Source of the DNA: Acephala macrosclerotiorum
Taxonomy: Eukaryota; Ascomycota; Leotiomycetes; Helotiales; Mollisiaceae
Length of the DNA: 64,000 nucleotides
Direction of reading: 5' to 3'
Assembly (NCBI GenBank): GCA_014904845.1
Contig: MU119387.1
Location: 1 to 64,000 of the forward strand
The notes beneath the pieces are model-generated. The model saw only the letters and a list, made by a program, of their open reading frames with translations. It was not told the DNA's origin and ran no database searches. The position numbers and the translations under genes are program-made. Below, piece after piece: positions 1 to 11,930 of this stretch; positions within the stretch are counted from its first letter, which is position 1, and each line of letters begins with the position of its first letter.

Positions 1-1388
1 CAATAACCACCTTTTAAAAATACACAAGAATTAAAATCCCAAGTATTTCGAACAATTCTAATTAAATTGCTTCCTCGGATTGTATTTCATTTAACGTCTT
101 AATAGAGAAGTGGGGTGTTAAACTCAGAGAATGCAATATTTAAGCGAGTTTATTAGCGAATTGCATCATTTTACTCAACCCTTTTATTACTAGCTCAAAA
201 TTTACCGGGAATCTACTTGCCACTTTATTAAAACTTAGAAGAAATATGCGTAATGCTCTAATTAAAAGATCCCGCGACTCAGATATCTAGTAATTAGGCG
301 GAGATGTGGGTAAACTTTGAAGTGTTACCTGTAACTTTTGGTGGTAAAACAGCAAATCACGGGAACTTAACGGAGGTGACTGTACACCAGGCTCAGAGAA
401 GTGGCGCACCATTGGTCAATGATCATGCTTGCTGCAAGACAAGAGGCTCCCAGAAAGTGCAAAGGCGTGTTTTTGTTTGCTGGATTCGAGTGTCTCGTTG
501 AGCTCTATCGTCCCAGAATGCCTTCTAAGAGTTTCTGGTTTAAAGGGGCCTTCTCCGTAAGTGCGATATCTTCGAATTTTGACTCCTGCATATTCCAGAG
601 CTGCTAGGGTAAGATAATACAGTTCAAGAACTTCTAGACCTTCTAAGTTTGAAGAGGGATGTGCAAAGGTTTTCCATATCTTGGTGACGGAATCTTCGGG
701 ATACAGACCAAGGAGGATGACTTTGACCTTGGCGATGGTGCTCACCAGATGCACAGAGGCGACATCGAAACTATTAATCCCGCGATCTCACCAGTTCACG
801 ATATCATCAACAACCTCAATAGAGTCCGGTTGAAGTTTGGAAGTTAGAGCACCATAAGAACATTATTCTGCCCTCCAACGAGAATGACGGTTCTCTAGTT
901 AGACACTTTTACCTCGCGAGCGCTATTCTCCCAAAATTTGTAATAGTTGAGGTGTCTGAAGCATTTGCGTTTGTTGATGCTCATAGTGTATGCTTTCGTT
1001 ATTCGGTGCCTCGACAAGGATTGTCTTTAGCTAGTGCCATGATACTCTGCTAGGGGCAGTGTCAGAACCTGTAACAACGTCCCACCAAGGTAGGGGCAGT
1101 GGAAACTATGTCTCAGAAGCTTTCAAATCGATCGTTGTGTCCGTTAAATGTAAGAAACAGGTGCTGTTCTGACTTGTGGCCATCTGGAAGACTGAGAGCG
1201 TTTTGGGCATTTGAGAGTCCAATGAATTTCATACGTTATCATTCAAACAGTACCAATACATTAGCTTCTAGCCATCAAGAATGAAGTCCTAGCCTCTTAA
1301 TTTTTTCAATTCCCCTTCCCGTACTTATCGAAAAGGTTGACACCCCCACCCCAACTTCCCATGTGACTTGATTATTTCCGCCTCGAGA
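1..1388. other. Intergenic, AT-rich left edge, no supported gene
   Basis: The first 300 bases are AT-rich with no open frame. A minus-strand open stretch at about 416-754 reads 112 residues and continues upstream in the same frame past one stop near 785. Its composition is protein-like, but I recognise no family and no start or splice context. It may be a gene remnant. Nothing else is supported before the 3' end of the helicase gene at 1389. Confidence 0.4.
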
Positions 1389-4300
1389 TCATGCTTCATC
1401 GTCTGAAAAATTGCGCAAGTATTTCTCCTGTTTCACCGCCGTTTTAGCTGCAGCGACTTTTCCGGCTGCTTTGTCTTCTGCGATCTGAGCTTTTGTGCGC
1501 CTCTTCCTCTTCTTTGGTGGTGGGCCGTCGTCGTCGTCGTCACCATCCTGTTTCCGTTTGCCCGCTCTCTTCACCGGGTTTTTAGCAGCAGCTTTCTTCG
1601 GTGCCTTTTTAGGCGCAGCTTTCTTGGCTGGTGTTTTGGTAGTTGTTTTCTTGACTGTTTTAGCTGCCGCTTTCTTTCTCGGAGCTGCAATTTTTCCAGC
1701 TTTAGCTTCCGCTTTTCTGTATTGGATACGTGCTCTGTTCTCATCCGTATCGGAGTCGTCAAACATAGGGTTGTTGTAGCTCTTATCACGCTTCAGCTCG
1801 TTTTGGTCAAAAGCGTCTGGGTCTTTGACGTCCCCGAAGCAGAGGTTTGCGATATTGCCGCGAGTGGTTTGTCGGGTAATGATTTTCTGTTCGATACTAT
1901 CTTTATCGTCACATTCAAGTCTGTATGTGAAAGTATCGTTCTCTTGGCCGATTCTTCTGACTCTTGAGAAAGCTTGCTTTTCGGAAGCCTTAAGCCATGC
2001 AGGTTCCTAGTGGCGAAGTCAGTACAGAACTCTATAGCATTCTCCAGTGTTTCTCGGGCAGGAATAATATAATTGGATGTTGAAAGACCAGCGAGGTATG
2101 AAGAAGTTCTGGTATAGATCATACTGCTTTCAATCTTCCAACCTTGCCCGAACTTTCTGAGCAATGGCAGTTCGGAGGCTGATACCCGAACGCGTTACTA
2201 CCTACATAAGTAACTCATCCTTGCCTACTTGCCTCAATTGTCCTATCAAAGCTAGGAGATCTAAAACGCTGTGCGTGAGTCTGGCTACAGACTCATAGGC
2301 GGCAAGAAAAACATAGACCTTTCTCTGCGTCCATGTGAAACACGTACCATGAGGACTGCACGAAATGCCCTAGTCAAGGTATAGCCAGTTCCAATCAGAT
2401 CTGGTGTGCTAACCAATATAGTAGCATTTTCACCCTTTCGATATGCAGCACTCTTCTTCTGCTTGGGCTTGTCATCGTCATCGGCTGCAGAAAGTGCCTC
2501 CTGAAAACCTTGAAGCAACTCGGTGCGTTCTTTAGTATTGGCATGGATAAGAATGGAGTTGTAATTCTTGCTTTGTAGCCACTAGAAAGGTCAGTTTTCA
2601 AGTAGCCTTGGTCCTGGGTTCAACGTACCAAGTGTACTATGAAAGCGACTAAGGTTAAAGTTAGCATTGTTGGGGACAAGAAATGCGCAATCGGAGTACA
2701 GTTCTTGACGTTGAACTTGCAGAGATCATGGTGGGGGTGAACTCACTTGCTGGGAATGAGGAAAACACAATGACTTTTTCATCTCTGCCTAGTTTGTCCT
2801 TGGCGAGAATTTTTAGGACTGACCGTTCAAGTAGCCTAAGCTTCGGGCTGTTTGAAAGCCGTAGGAGATAGGTATTGTATAGCGAGTCATTTGCCTCATA
2901 CCATTTCTTATCCTTAAGCTCTCTTGCAGTCAATTCCCATCGTTTTTCGTTGTTCTTCTCGCGTTCCAAGACTATTTCTGCTAATGCGGGAATAGTTTCA
3001 GCCATACGCAGGATTCTTGAAGCAGATTCGAACTTCTTAGCCGCTGGTTTAGCATTTGTTTGGGAAGATTTCTGTTTAGCTTTGCGTTTCTTTAGATCCC
3101 TGTCCATTTTACGCTGTGCTCTCGATCTTAGGATCTTGAAAGAAGGCTTGAACCTGGCAGGTATTTTGACCTTCGGTTCGTTGGTGAACGTGTCTGGTGG
3201 AAGGTCGACGATATTTTGGCGGAACCACTATGGAATAGGATTTAGCAGTGCCTCTAAATATAGAACGTTGGCATATTGAGGGTACTAGTTTGAGATGAAC
3301 AGATACACTCACTTTGGTCTCAGTAGTCCTTCGAATCATGAAACCAACTAAAACCTGTTGGAACTTTTCTGTCATTCTTTGAATCAGGTCTGGTGATGTT
3401 TTCGTCCCGGCTTGGCCATTAGCTACTATCTCCTTGTGGTCGTTTATAATCTTACGGAATTCCGTTTTCGTAGCAAGGGAATATGGTGGATATTTCCAGT
3501 CTTTCTCGCACTGCGAACGCAAGACATCCAGATAACCATCGAGATCAGCTGGCGACTGTAACGAGTCAGTAGAGAGAAATCCAAAAGAGTAAGTGACGAG
3601 TGCAATGAAATGCTCCCTAGTCGGGCAGCACAGCATTGCAAAAAGAAAAGGAAAAAGGGCCATGAAAAGGAGCAGGGTTGCTTACGGTCTCGAAGGGCGT
3701 CCCTGAGAGAGCCCAGAGGACTACGAGTGAATTAGTATGAGATTTGAGGTATGATCTAAGAGCCGAGAGGCCGAGGAGGTGAGAGACGCTGGATTTTGCA
3801 GTACTGGCGAAGAGCGCGGCCCTCCAGTACGCTTCAAGGAAAGGGAAGGATTTTACGTACAAGGTTGGCCTTTCAAAGACTTTAACTGCTTGATGGCGTT
3901 CGTTCTGCCAAATGTATCAGCATGTGCCGCCACTAAAGGTTGTTCAGAGCCATGAAGCCGACCGACAGGGATGTTCAATGGGAAGCACTCCTGGATTTGA
4001 AGGCCGAAATTTGACTAACCGTACGCCTTTCATCAAATGGAACTCGTCGCGCACAATGCGAGCCCAAAATACGTCTTGTAAGTATGGTACATCAAATTGT
4101 GTGTCCCACGATTGTGAGGATGTTGCTATAATGTATTTAGTCATCCTCGGGCGAGAGCGACCATTGACGACAGGATCAGCAAAGAGTCCTCTAATCCGAG
4201 CCTGTTCTTGTGCGTCTGCCTTTGCGTAGTCTCCGTTTGCGTGTAGAGTGAAGAACTCCATATTCAGATAGTTGCCATCGCGAAGCTTTGACATCTTCTC

Positions 4301-6283
4301 GAACTCTTCTTTCCAGATAGACTAGAGCACGGGGTCAGTTATCTGCTTTATTGCTATGCTCGAAGAACTTCAGAAGACCATGCTCCTCTGGATGTTGAGG
4401 CTTGCTGGACGGAGACAGCTTCATCATGCCATTATGAACACAGAGGCACGAGACCACTGCTTAAACAATCTGCTATAGTTGCCCCTGCAAACTAGGGAGA
4501 TTCGAACGCCAGATTTTGAGTGGAATAAACCACGGTTGGTTAGGTGGAGAGTGCATGAGATGTAACAAAAATATCTCCAGAGCAGGAAACAGATAACAGA
4601 AAGGGTCTGAGAAAACTTACGAGGAGTCCCGGCGGGGCAACGACTAGGGATGGCCCATAATGCGGGAAGAACTTAGAAGTCAATGAGCCTTGGAAACAGG
4701 GGCATGGAAATGCAAAAGGTTTATATCCATATGTTTCACTTGGACACGAAGTCGCCGTTGGGCTTTGTTCGATAGAGTTGTGTCTTGATCGCACGAGAGA
4801 ATCAGGAGATCGCCTGTCTTCGTTGACTTCGGTCCACGCCTCAGCAAGAAGGTGCTCAGCTATGCAGTAACCAAGACCTACAGCTGTCTTGCCTAGACGC
4901 AAATTACTGAGTCAGCATACTTCGTTCAGGCATTTCGACAAATGAAAGTGAGATTACCTAAGCCTTGTTCGTCCTGTTTTATCCAATTGTCAGAATTAAT
5001 TTACTTCTATCGTATATCTTGGGAGTGCATAGCTCGGGAGTGCGTTGGAGTCATGCACTCAAGAGGCATACCGAAAGAAGGGACAATTCTTCGGAAAATT
5101 AACACTTACACCAAGGAATCCACCTCCGGCACTCCGCCTCTGCCTCCACATCATCAGCTACCAAGAAAGTCAGCTTAATCCTATACAAAACTTGCCTCTC
5201 ATGCGTTCAATTCGAAAGAGCTTCCCGCCTCCGTTCTCGATCGTTAATGCAGCGCATGAATATTGGTAGGAAATTCAACGTTTACAACCTCCCACACTTG
5301 TCAGGACTTCCTTAGACTCGGCTAATTAAGTCGGACAGGCGTCTTAACCAGCGAACGCTATTCCCAGGGGGGAAAAAGTTGCCATAAAAGTTCAGGCCCG
5401 GGTGGTGGATTGGAAACACTGAGGAAATAGGTGGAAATGAAGAATGAATGTCTTACATAAATCGCATATGCCTGGTAATGGAATAGGCCTCGTTCCATGT
5501 TTGCGAAGTTGACTTTGGATTTTGGATCCTCATCCGTAACCTCGATGCCGAAAAAGTCACAACAACACTCCCACATTTCTTGACTGAAGTGCTCGCAAAC
5601 CTTCGAATCTCTCAGTCTGTTGGCCCTATTGGTTGTTAGTCCCAGGAAACATATTGATAGCGAAGAGCACTCTACCATTGGTGCATGATCTCTTGCTCGG
5701 CATCAACCTCATCCTCCTCAAGAGTTTCCTGTTCGTTGCCAACGAAATCTGCATCCTCTTCATCGCTGCCGTAGATTCCATTATAATTATCATCGTCATC
5801 TGGGCCGGAATCCTCGTCGGGAATTCCAGATCTCATGCTAGTCGAAGGCCCCGAGTTTAAAGGTGGCGCCAAGTTTTCCGCACTGGTAATTCTGAAAGGG
5901 AAGATGTACCCATAGGTATCGTATATAACGCCATCTTCGATGATCCTACGCCATTCCTTTTCGTTATTGAAGTCCAATGGCCTCCAGCTATCATTACGAG
6001 CGCTCTTCCCTTCCAAAACGTCCTCGCTCGCCACAAATTCAAGTTCGAACTCGCGTCCCGTCAAAGCATCTTTCCACTTTTGAAAATCAAGGTCGTCGAG
6101 CCGCATGTTGTATTTCTCATTATAGGACTTCTTCGCGAATAATTTCAAGTCCCAGTATTTGTGTGACTGTCTGCCGATGATCAGCTTGTTCGTCAATTGA
6201 ATTTGGCATTCTTGGAGGGGCTTGGCAATATTCTGAATTCTGCACCGAACCATCACCGCGGCTGGGCCATCGCCGCTGGCCAT
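1389..6283 (-). CDS. SNF2-family DEAD/H helicase-like ATPase, multi-exon, lysine-rich C-terminal tail
   Basis: Likely a chromatin-remodelling or DNA-translocating ATPase acting in the nucleus. The helicase motifs appear in order on the minus strand across many exons: Q-type motif FHYQAYAIY (about 5460), GGGFLG plus DEQGLGKT (motif I, about 5110-4880), GPSLVVAPPGLL (Ia, about 4640), VRDEFHLMKG (II, a DEFH variant of DEAH, about 4055), LSGTPFET (III, about 3690), KVIVFSSF (IV, about 2780), LVSTPDLIGTGYTLTRA (V, about 2380) and RVRRIGQ (VI, about 1945). The tail (about 1760-1389) is rich in KKAAPKK-type repeats like histone H1, then KKRKRR. Start ATG 6283 precedes an acidic N-terminal domain ending near 5676. 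Clear introns include 5675-5626 and 4957-4893. Motif I is split by a 16-base mini-exon at 4958-4973. Exon joins between 2780 and 2520 are not fully resolved. The exact subfamily is not recognised. Confidence 0.8.
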
Positions 6284-6898
6284 TGTGACTCTTGCTGGAC
6301 CTCCGAAGTCCGAGATCGAGCAGGACTTCGGTGAATGAGCTGGTTGATGAAGTATCCGAATTGCCAATCTTACTTCGGCTTGGTCTTCCTCTGACGTCTG
6401 GTAGACCACGGATCAAAACAAGAAGATAACCAGCAATCCAACGGAGGAGAAAATTGCGGTTCAAGTAAAAAGAATGTAGTTTGTTATGTTGTGGCTGAAA
6501 TTACTATTGCATTCCACAGGAGCATGCCAGAGGCAACACCTAGGCCCAGGCGCAATGACACACTCATATATCCGAGGGTACAGTGCAGTTCAACTCTAAA
6601 GTGTATTTTTTGGTAAACAAAAATATTGAACCTTTGACTGTTCATTGGCATCTTGAACATGCAAAATTCAGCCACTTGGTGCTAGAAGTCTGGAGCTTAA
6701 CGGACCACGCGAACCCGGCGACGGCACCAAGTCAAATTTCCCAAAGTAGATTCACAAGCGATCTGCACTCAGGCGAAAAACATACGTACTGGTGGTAGAG
6801 AAATCTGTAGAATTATCCTGGGTATTTTTAAAGTATCATATGTTGAACGCCGATGCCACCACCCATCCATATGCATATCCCCGCCCATAGAACTCCAG
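6284..6898. other. Intergenic between head-to-tail minus-strand genes
   Basis: This holds the 5' flank of the SNF2-like gene and the 3' flank of RTT109. I see no coding frame with family signal, RNA gene or repeat. Confidence 0.5.
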
Positions 6899-8533
6899 TC
6901 AGACTTTTGCCTTCTTGCGGACCATCCCAGCGGAAAGAACATTGACCTGAGGCATCAAAGGTTCATTCTTCGTCTCCAAATCATCTCCTTTCCGCCTTTT
7001 CCGTACAAGACCAACGTTTAGTGTATTTACACTCGAGCCCGCTGTCTCGGTTCGAATAGGCACGGATTTTGTCCCGGAAACGACCTGTCCCCAAGCATCT
7101 CTCATTTCGCCCCAAGCACCAGACCGAACTTCATTAACCCATCGATTCGAACTTGAGGTTGCGAGTTCGAGATTGGCGAAGTCGAGACGGAGCAAGAGTT
7201 CTGTGACACGTTTGTAGTCGGATTCATCGACTGTGACTTGACCCCTGCCTTCTGCTGGCCATGTGTAGTATGCTATTTCCTCGGGTCGGTCAAGTAGGTA
7301 GTTCTTGTTCTCGGTCTTGATCCTTGGTTGTCTTGGAATGATTCGACCGGTGAGTTTCTTCTTCTTTGGAGATCGGGGTTTCGATGAACGCTGTGACTCT
7401 AAAGACTCTTCGACTTCTTGCTTCAGAGGCGAACTTGTTGGCTGGGGTTGACTCGAGGCATTGAACGAAGTATTTGAGGAGGAAAATATTCCAGGTTGGC
7501 TGGATCCGATATCCGTCGTCTGACTCTCAGTCAACATCGTGATCTGACTGTCACCCAGAATTGAAGCGCTTGGCTCATGCTGGTGTTTCGGTGAAAACAC
7601 TATCCATATAAATCCAACCAGTCTTCCGGCTGAGCATTCCTGCCGATATGCCATCATGTCCCAGAATTGGTCTATGCTCTTCACACTCTTCCATTGCCCA
7701 CTATCATTATTCCGTCCCTTCGTAATCTCATCGTCGAGCTCATCTAGAAATCGTGCCTTTGGATCATCAGGATAGTGAGGGATGAGACACCTTGGTGGAA
7801 CATCGTCCGCATGCCTAGATATACTCTTCAATGGATGTCCCACGGTCCATCTATTTGTTGTGGATCCTCTCGGGATATATGACATGGTTTCGTGGTTGTC
7901 GAGTCCTGGGACAATAAGATATCCTTTGATAGCATCCCATTGTGATTCTGCCTCGGGTTCTTTAATCAAGGGATCAAGAACCCTACACCACCAACGCACC
8001 AATCCTCTATCATCCAATACATGCTTCCCGCTATATTCCACGCTCCCAGGAAAGAGGTATTGGTCTTGTGCTCGGGCGAAGAGGGATACAATGCTTCGGA
8101 TGTTCTTCCTCTGGTGTGTCCTCACGAGATGCCGCAGAAATGCACCACTTATTTCTCGAATTGGTGAAGGTGTCCCTTTTGCCAACCCCAAATGATGCAA
8201 ATATCCCGTCGAATCTGCCTTGGACACGAAGAAAGTTGTATCATATGCCGTCGAATAGATGAGGATCTCGATCGCAAACGTTAGCACTTCCTTCGATTCG
8301 GTGTCATCTTTTAAAGATGTGTCAATCGAAACTGTAAGGAAATGGCTTTCGCAGTACGTTCGATCAGGACGAGCTCCCGGAGGCGCCGAATATATCGCAG
8401 AGGTTCGAGTAGGAGGGGTAGAGAGATGGTATATTTTGAAGCTAGCGCCTAACGGTAGTACTGTAGCAAACTGTTGAAGCAATGTTGATGGTCCAATCGA
8501 TGCTTTGATAATTGGCCGTTCATGAGCAGCCAT
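6899..8533 (-). CDS. RTT109: Histone H3-K56 acetyltransferase Rtt109
   Basis: Fungal-specific histone acetyltransferase that modifies H3 lysine 56 (and N-terminal H3 lysines) on newly made histones, working with the chaperones Vps75 and Asf1 in replication-coupled nucleosome assembly and genome stability. The single-exon product is 544 residues. Family landmarks visible in order are SLFARAQDQYLFPGS, a KHVLDDRGL segment followed by WW, GYLIVPGLD, and DVPPRCLIPHYPDDPKARF. In yeast Rtt109 the two Asp and the autoacetylated Lys lie in the matching DDPK motif; here they are D256, D257 and K259. The C-terminal third is lower complexity with basic KKKKL, as in other filamentous fungi. ATG at 8533 (MAAHERP) was chosen because the frame upstream offers only a non-ATG start. 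It is transcribed divergently from the mL57 gene. Confidence 0.93.
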   Translation of the reverse strand: MAAHERPIIKASIGPSTLLQQFATVLPLGASFKIYHLSTPPTRTSAIYSAPPGARPDRTYCESHFLTVSIDTSLKDDTESKEVLTFAIEILIYSTAYDTTFFVSKADSTGYLHHLGLAKGTPSPIREISGAFLRHLVRTHQRKNIRSIVSLFARAQDQYLFPGSVEYSGKHVLDDRGLVRWWCRVLDPLIKEPEAESQWDAIKGYLIVPGLDNHETMSYIPRGSTTNRWTVGHPLKSISRHADDVPPRCLIPHYPDDPKARFLDELDDEITKGRNNDSGQWKSVKSIDQFWDMMAYRQECSAGRLVGFIWIVFSPKHQHEPSASILGDSQITMLTESQTTDIGSSQPGIFSSSNTSFNASSQPQPTSSPLKQEVEESLESQRSSKPRSPKKKKLTGRIIPRQPRIKTENKNYLLDRPEEIAYYTWPAEGRGQVTVDESDYKRVTELLLRLDFANLELATSSSNRWVNEVRSGAWGEMRDAWGQVVSGTKSVPIRTETAGSSVNTLNVGLVRKRRKGDDLETKNEPLMPQVNVLSAGMVRKKAKV

Positions 8534-8742
8534 GGTCAAGTAACATGCCAAAATATTGAGCTCATAGTCAGGCAAATGTGAAGTTCAAATGTGAGCACGT
8601 TGATGAGGCGCGACATTGACGCAGGAGGTTGCCGCTTGAAAGGGTTTAGCGTGGTCATAAATTATTGAAGCTCGAACTTCAACTCGGAAGAGGTCGAGAT
8701 TCCGTACCTGCCAAAGACAGGATATCGAATTGGAGGGAGACA
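8534..8742. promoter_or_regulatory. Shared divergent promoter, RTT109 / mL57
   Basis: Only about 209 bases separate the two start codons, so both 5' UTRs and promoters must lie here. I see no obvious TATA box. Confidence 0.6.
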
Positions 8743-9622
8743 ATGGCATCCAAAACGACAGGGCGGTCGCTCCAGAACATTATTCGACGGTCGAAACAAA
8801 CTTGCGAATGCTCCGGCTCGAAATATCCCCGATCCAGCTCTGTCAGACAATTTTCCTGGACAGCATCCCGAAAGGAAGTGCCCGAGTATGAGAACGACAG
8901 AGCAGCGAGACCGCGATGGTCGTATACACCAGATCAGATGAAGGCTCCAGTTGCATGGCGGATACGGGATCCAGAGAAGGAGTGGGAATGCAACAGTGAT
9001 CCGGCACGATTAGACCGGTTCTATCTCAAATTTCTGGGACAAGGAGGCGACAAGATGCTCACGGATGAGATCAAGTGGCTTGCAGTTACACACAAGAGTT
9101 TTGATCAGGGGCGGAGAGGGTTCAATGACAGGCTGTCTTTCTTGGGTATGGGTTCTGGATCGCTGTGGCCATTACATACTGATTGCTGTTCTAGGACGAC
9201 GAATCCTGAATCTGCAGACAAATCTGGCTTTATTATCCAAGCCAGCGACAAAGGTACAATCGCTACCAGATGTCGCCGACGACCGGAAACCATATACACC
9301 ATCTGCGTTGCAAGGTTTGGCAAATTTATCCAATAACCAGCTCAGTGAGGTTTTGACGAAACAACGGCTTGCGGGACTGGCGACACAACTGGGCATGAAG
9401 AGTATCGTCAGATGGCATCCTAGAAATGTATGGAAGTCTGAATTTCACTTGTGAATGCTGCTAACGTGGGCTTAGGTGAACAACTTAGACGCCTCTGGTA
9501 TCGATGTAGTGTTGACGACCACTTTATACGCGATCGTAGGAGCAATAGCCCTGCAGAAGGGTGGAGATGTGGCGGCTGCGGTGGCAAGAGAGAAGATCTT
9601 GAAGCCATTGGGTATATTATGA
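8743..9622 (+). CDS. Mitochondrial large ribosomal subunit protein mL57 (MRPL15-like, RNase III fold)
   Basis: Structural protein of the mitochondrial 54S ribosomal subunit with a catalytically inactive RNase III-type fold. There are three exons: 8743-9145, 9195-9427 and 9476-9622. The two short introns (49 and 48 bases) have clean GT-AG ends and a GCTAAC branch site in the second, and phases match. The N-terminus is basic and Ser/Arg-rich without early acidic residues, fitting a mitochondrial presequence. RNase III-fold landmarks are the segment IKWLAVTHKSFDQGRRGFNDRLSFLG and, in the last exon, YAIVGAIALQKGG. The key acidic catalytic box of active RNase III (ERLEFLGD) reads NDRLSFLG here, consistent with a structural role. 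ATG 8743 was chosen because the upstream extension lacks an ATG. Confidence 0.85.
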
Positions 9623-11042
9623 TAGAATGCATAGCATGGAGCATTGGCGGCGTGGCTGTAGAATATTGTATATTACGGTAACCTCACCAAGATATGTGAG
9701 TATAGATTCAAACCTCTTCCTCGAGAGTCTTCTATCCTATACCGTCGCATCATGAGTTATCCTCTAAACCCCTTCCTAGTTTCTGCTATTGTTTTGATGG
9801 GCTTCAATCTTTCTAGTTCGCATCCTCATAGTTCGTGCACTGGTCATTCTGTTGTGATACTTGCAAGCGCAGGAACTCTCTCATTCAAACCGTTTTAGAC
9901 ACGATCACCCTTTGTATGCTGGTACAAATCCATGCGAGTTGGTGATTACCGGGCAAGTACGCCGTGTTTACTAGCTTTGTCCATTGGTAGCTTAGTCTAG
10001 TCGTCAACTGACGTCTTTTGCCTTCATCTAATTACTCGATTGGCCTGCATTCGTGGACTTCACAGACCTATTTTAGGTTTGAGGAAGACCCGATAGCCAG
10101 ATGTAGCATTGCATTTACCAAGAGAAGGCAAAAGGCATCGACTCGGCAAAGCCCACCGGACTTCAAGGATAGCGCTTTCTACTGCATAAACACCTTCAAT
10201 ACCTTCACCAAGACCGTCACATGTCGTTTTAGTATGCCATCCATAGGTAGTGTGCTTGCACAAGAATGATCTTGGAACTTTTGTATATTTTCCTAGGTCT
10301 CTCCTAAGTCTTGCCGTCTGAGGCCCACCAGGAATCCATGTTGAGTTGAGTCGATCTTGCACTCGTATTTTGGTTTGTAATAAGTGACAGCGTCTTTATA
10401 GAAGTGCTTTGAGTTAAAAACTCGAGTTGGAATTCGTTTCACTTGAGTACTGAAGGAGGCTTTCGTCTTTTACAAAGCCTTATTGGAAGGAAATGCATCA
10501 GATGTGATTTCTGATGAAGAAAAAGAGACACTCGGCGCATTTCGACTTTTTACCGGTACCTCCTGACTTCCCTCTTGTCAACGCAAGTCCGTATCTCCTT
10601 AAGAGACTTCCAAGTTGCCTTCATGGTAGCCATAAGCGTGCACTGGCTCAGAACGAATTACAGTATCACAAATGTGTAAAGTCAACTTTAAAGAGCTATA
10701 TCGTGAAACTATCTTTCAGGGAAGGGTTCGTGAGATGTTACTATTATGGCGGGGTAGCTGGAGTTTCGGAGCTAAACGGGAGCATCCTTGGCGTTGGGCT
10801 GGCCTTCAACAGGGATGCTTCGCGCCTAAAACACATGCTAGCAAAATTTCCAAAAATCGCTCATGGAGGCAGATTTTACCCCTCGATCAACGAAACCATC
10901 CTAACAGTCATCGTCTCTGGACATCAATTTAACATTTTACCATTGTTCTAGCTGTGCTTCTAGAGCAAAAGCCGAAATTGTACTCGGGCGCTGTTCTTGG
11001 TGGGTTCTAAACACTAACTGCTGCATGGCTAAAGTACTTACT
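9623..11042. other. Intergenic, no supported gene
   Basis: Open stretches at 10018-10362 and 10514-10951 do not resemble known domains and have no convincing splice or start context. Confidence 0.4.
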
Positions 11043-11180
11043 ATGACGTTTAGGGCAAGCTTACCACACGACATACTAGAAATTATTTTCTGGAAACTAT
11101 CAACAACACCATACGTCCTTCCTGATAGAACCAACAAACAATTCGACCTCTGCAGACTCAATCGCCAGCTTTCCCGATGA
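11043..11180 (+). pseudogene. F-box domain fragment
   Basis: A short plus-strand frame starting at ATG 11043 contains LPHDILEIIFWKLS followed by FDLCRLNRQLSR, the typical shape of a fungal F-box (LP.EIL..I...L, then a second-helix LCRLNR). It stops at TGA after 45 residues. The same frame continues beyond the stop for about 20 more residues. The substrate-binding part expected after an F-box is not recognisable. F-box proteins link substrates to SCF ubiquitin ligases; this piece is probably a remnant, though a spliced gene running further right cannot be excluded. Confidence 0.4.
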
Positions 11181-11930
11181 ATACCAAGTCGAATAATCTC
11201 TGTCAATAAATTGGAACCGCCTTTCACCATCGTCACAGGAACAGTGTTTTGAACGCTGTACTACGACGACGCAAACCTACCTACACATTTCCCTCAATTA
11301 CTCTATGAGCAACAAGGACCTACTTAGATTTCTGTCTAAGCCAGCAAAGTAAGTTTCTTAGCTCGACTTCTGACTTGATTCGCTATCACCAATTGCTCCA
11401 CCGCCATTCTCCTCAAGCCTGCAGACGACAGATCAGGTCCCAAAGTTGCCTCAGCTTCCTCTGCAAACCTGACTTCTGAACTCCTCTCCTCCCATCTATT
11501 CGCCTTCATCCCGCTAACGAATTCACTTCCAGGCCTCGATAACACCAGCCACGCCCCCGATCCAAACATATTCACCAGACTGCAGATAAACCTCGTCTGC
11601 TAGACCCGATATCCCTACACGGTATCGGCATCTACCAGAGCGAGGACAACCAAGGAGCCAATATTCCCTCCGCAAAAGACTTCTTCATACCTTTGTGCAC
11701 CCGACCTCCATAACGTCCCTTGAAGGCGTTCCTCATACCACACATTCTGCTGGCACCGCCAGCACTCGATTCACCCTACGGTTCTGTGGGCCTTCTCTTC
11801 TCGGGCGGACACCGCAAGGTTCGTCTGGGTGGCAGATAGTGCTTCACGGTGCTTGCCAACCGAGCTTGACTCAAACCTAAGGACAAACAATATCACATCA
11901 GTTAGCTGCAACTCCTGCTACTGAATAGTT
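11181..11930. other. Upstream region of S-adenosylmethionine decarboxylase
   Basis: Both strands have weak open stretches around 11330-11580, none recognised. I looked for an ATG-initiated upstream ORF, as in other AdoMetDC mRNAs, and saw no clear one close to the start. Confidence 0.35.

Noticed and set aside
1495..1779. Plus-strand open frame of 94 residues, Phe/Leu/Ala-rich
   Set aside because: It is the mirror of the Lys/Ala-rich helicase tail; the hydrophobic look comes from reading AAG/GCC repeats backwards.
4490..4560. GATTCGAAC, resembling a tRNA T-loop
   Set aside because: No matching T-stem, acceptor stem or anticodon arm could be drawn, and it lies within the helicase gene.
10514..10951. 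Plus-strand open frame of 145 residues
   Set aside because: No domain, odd composition, no promoter or splice context.
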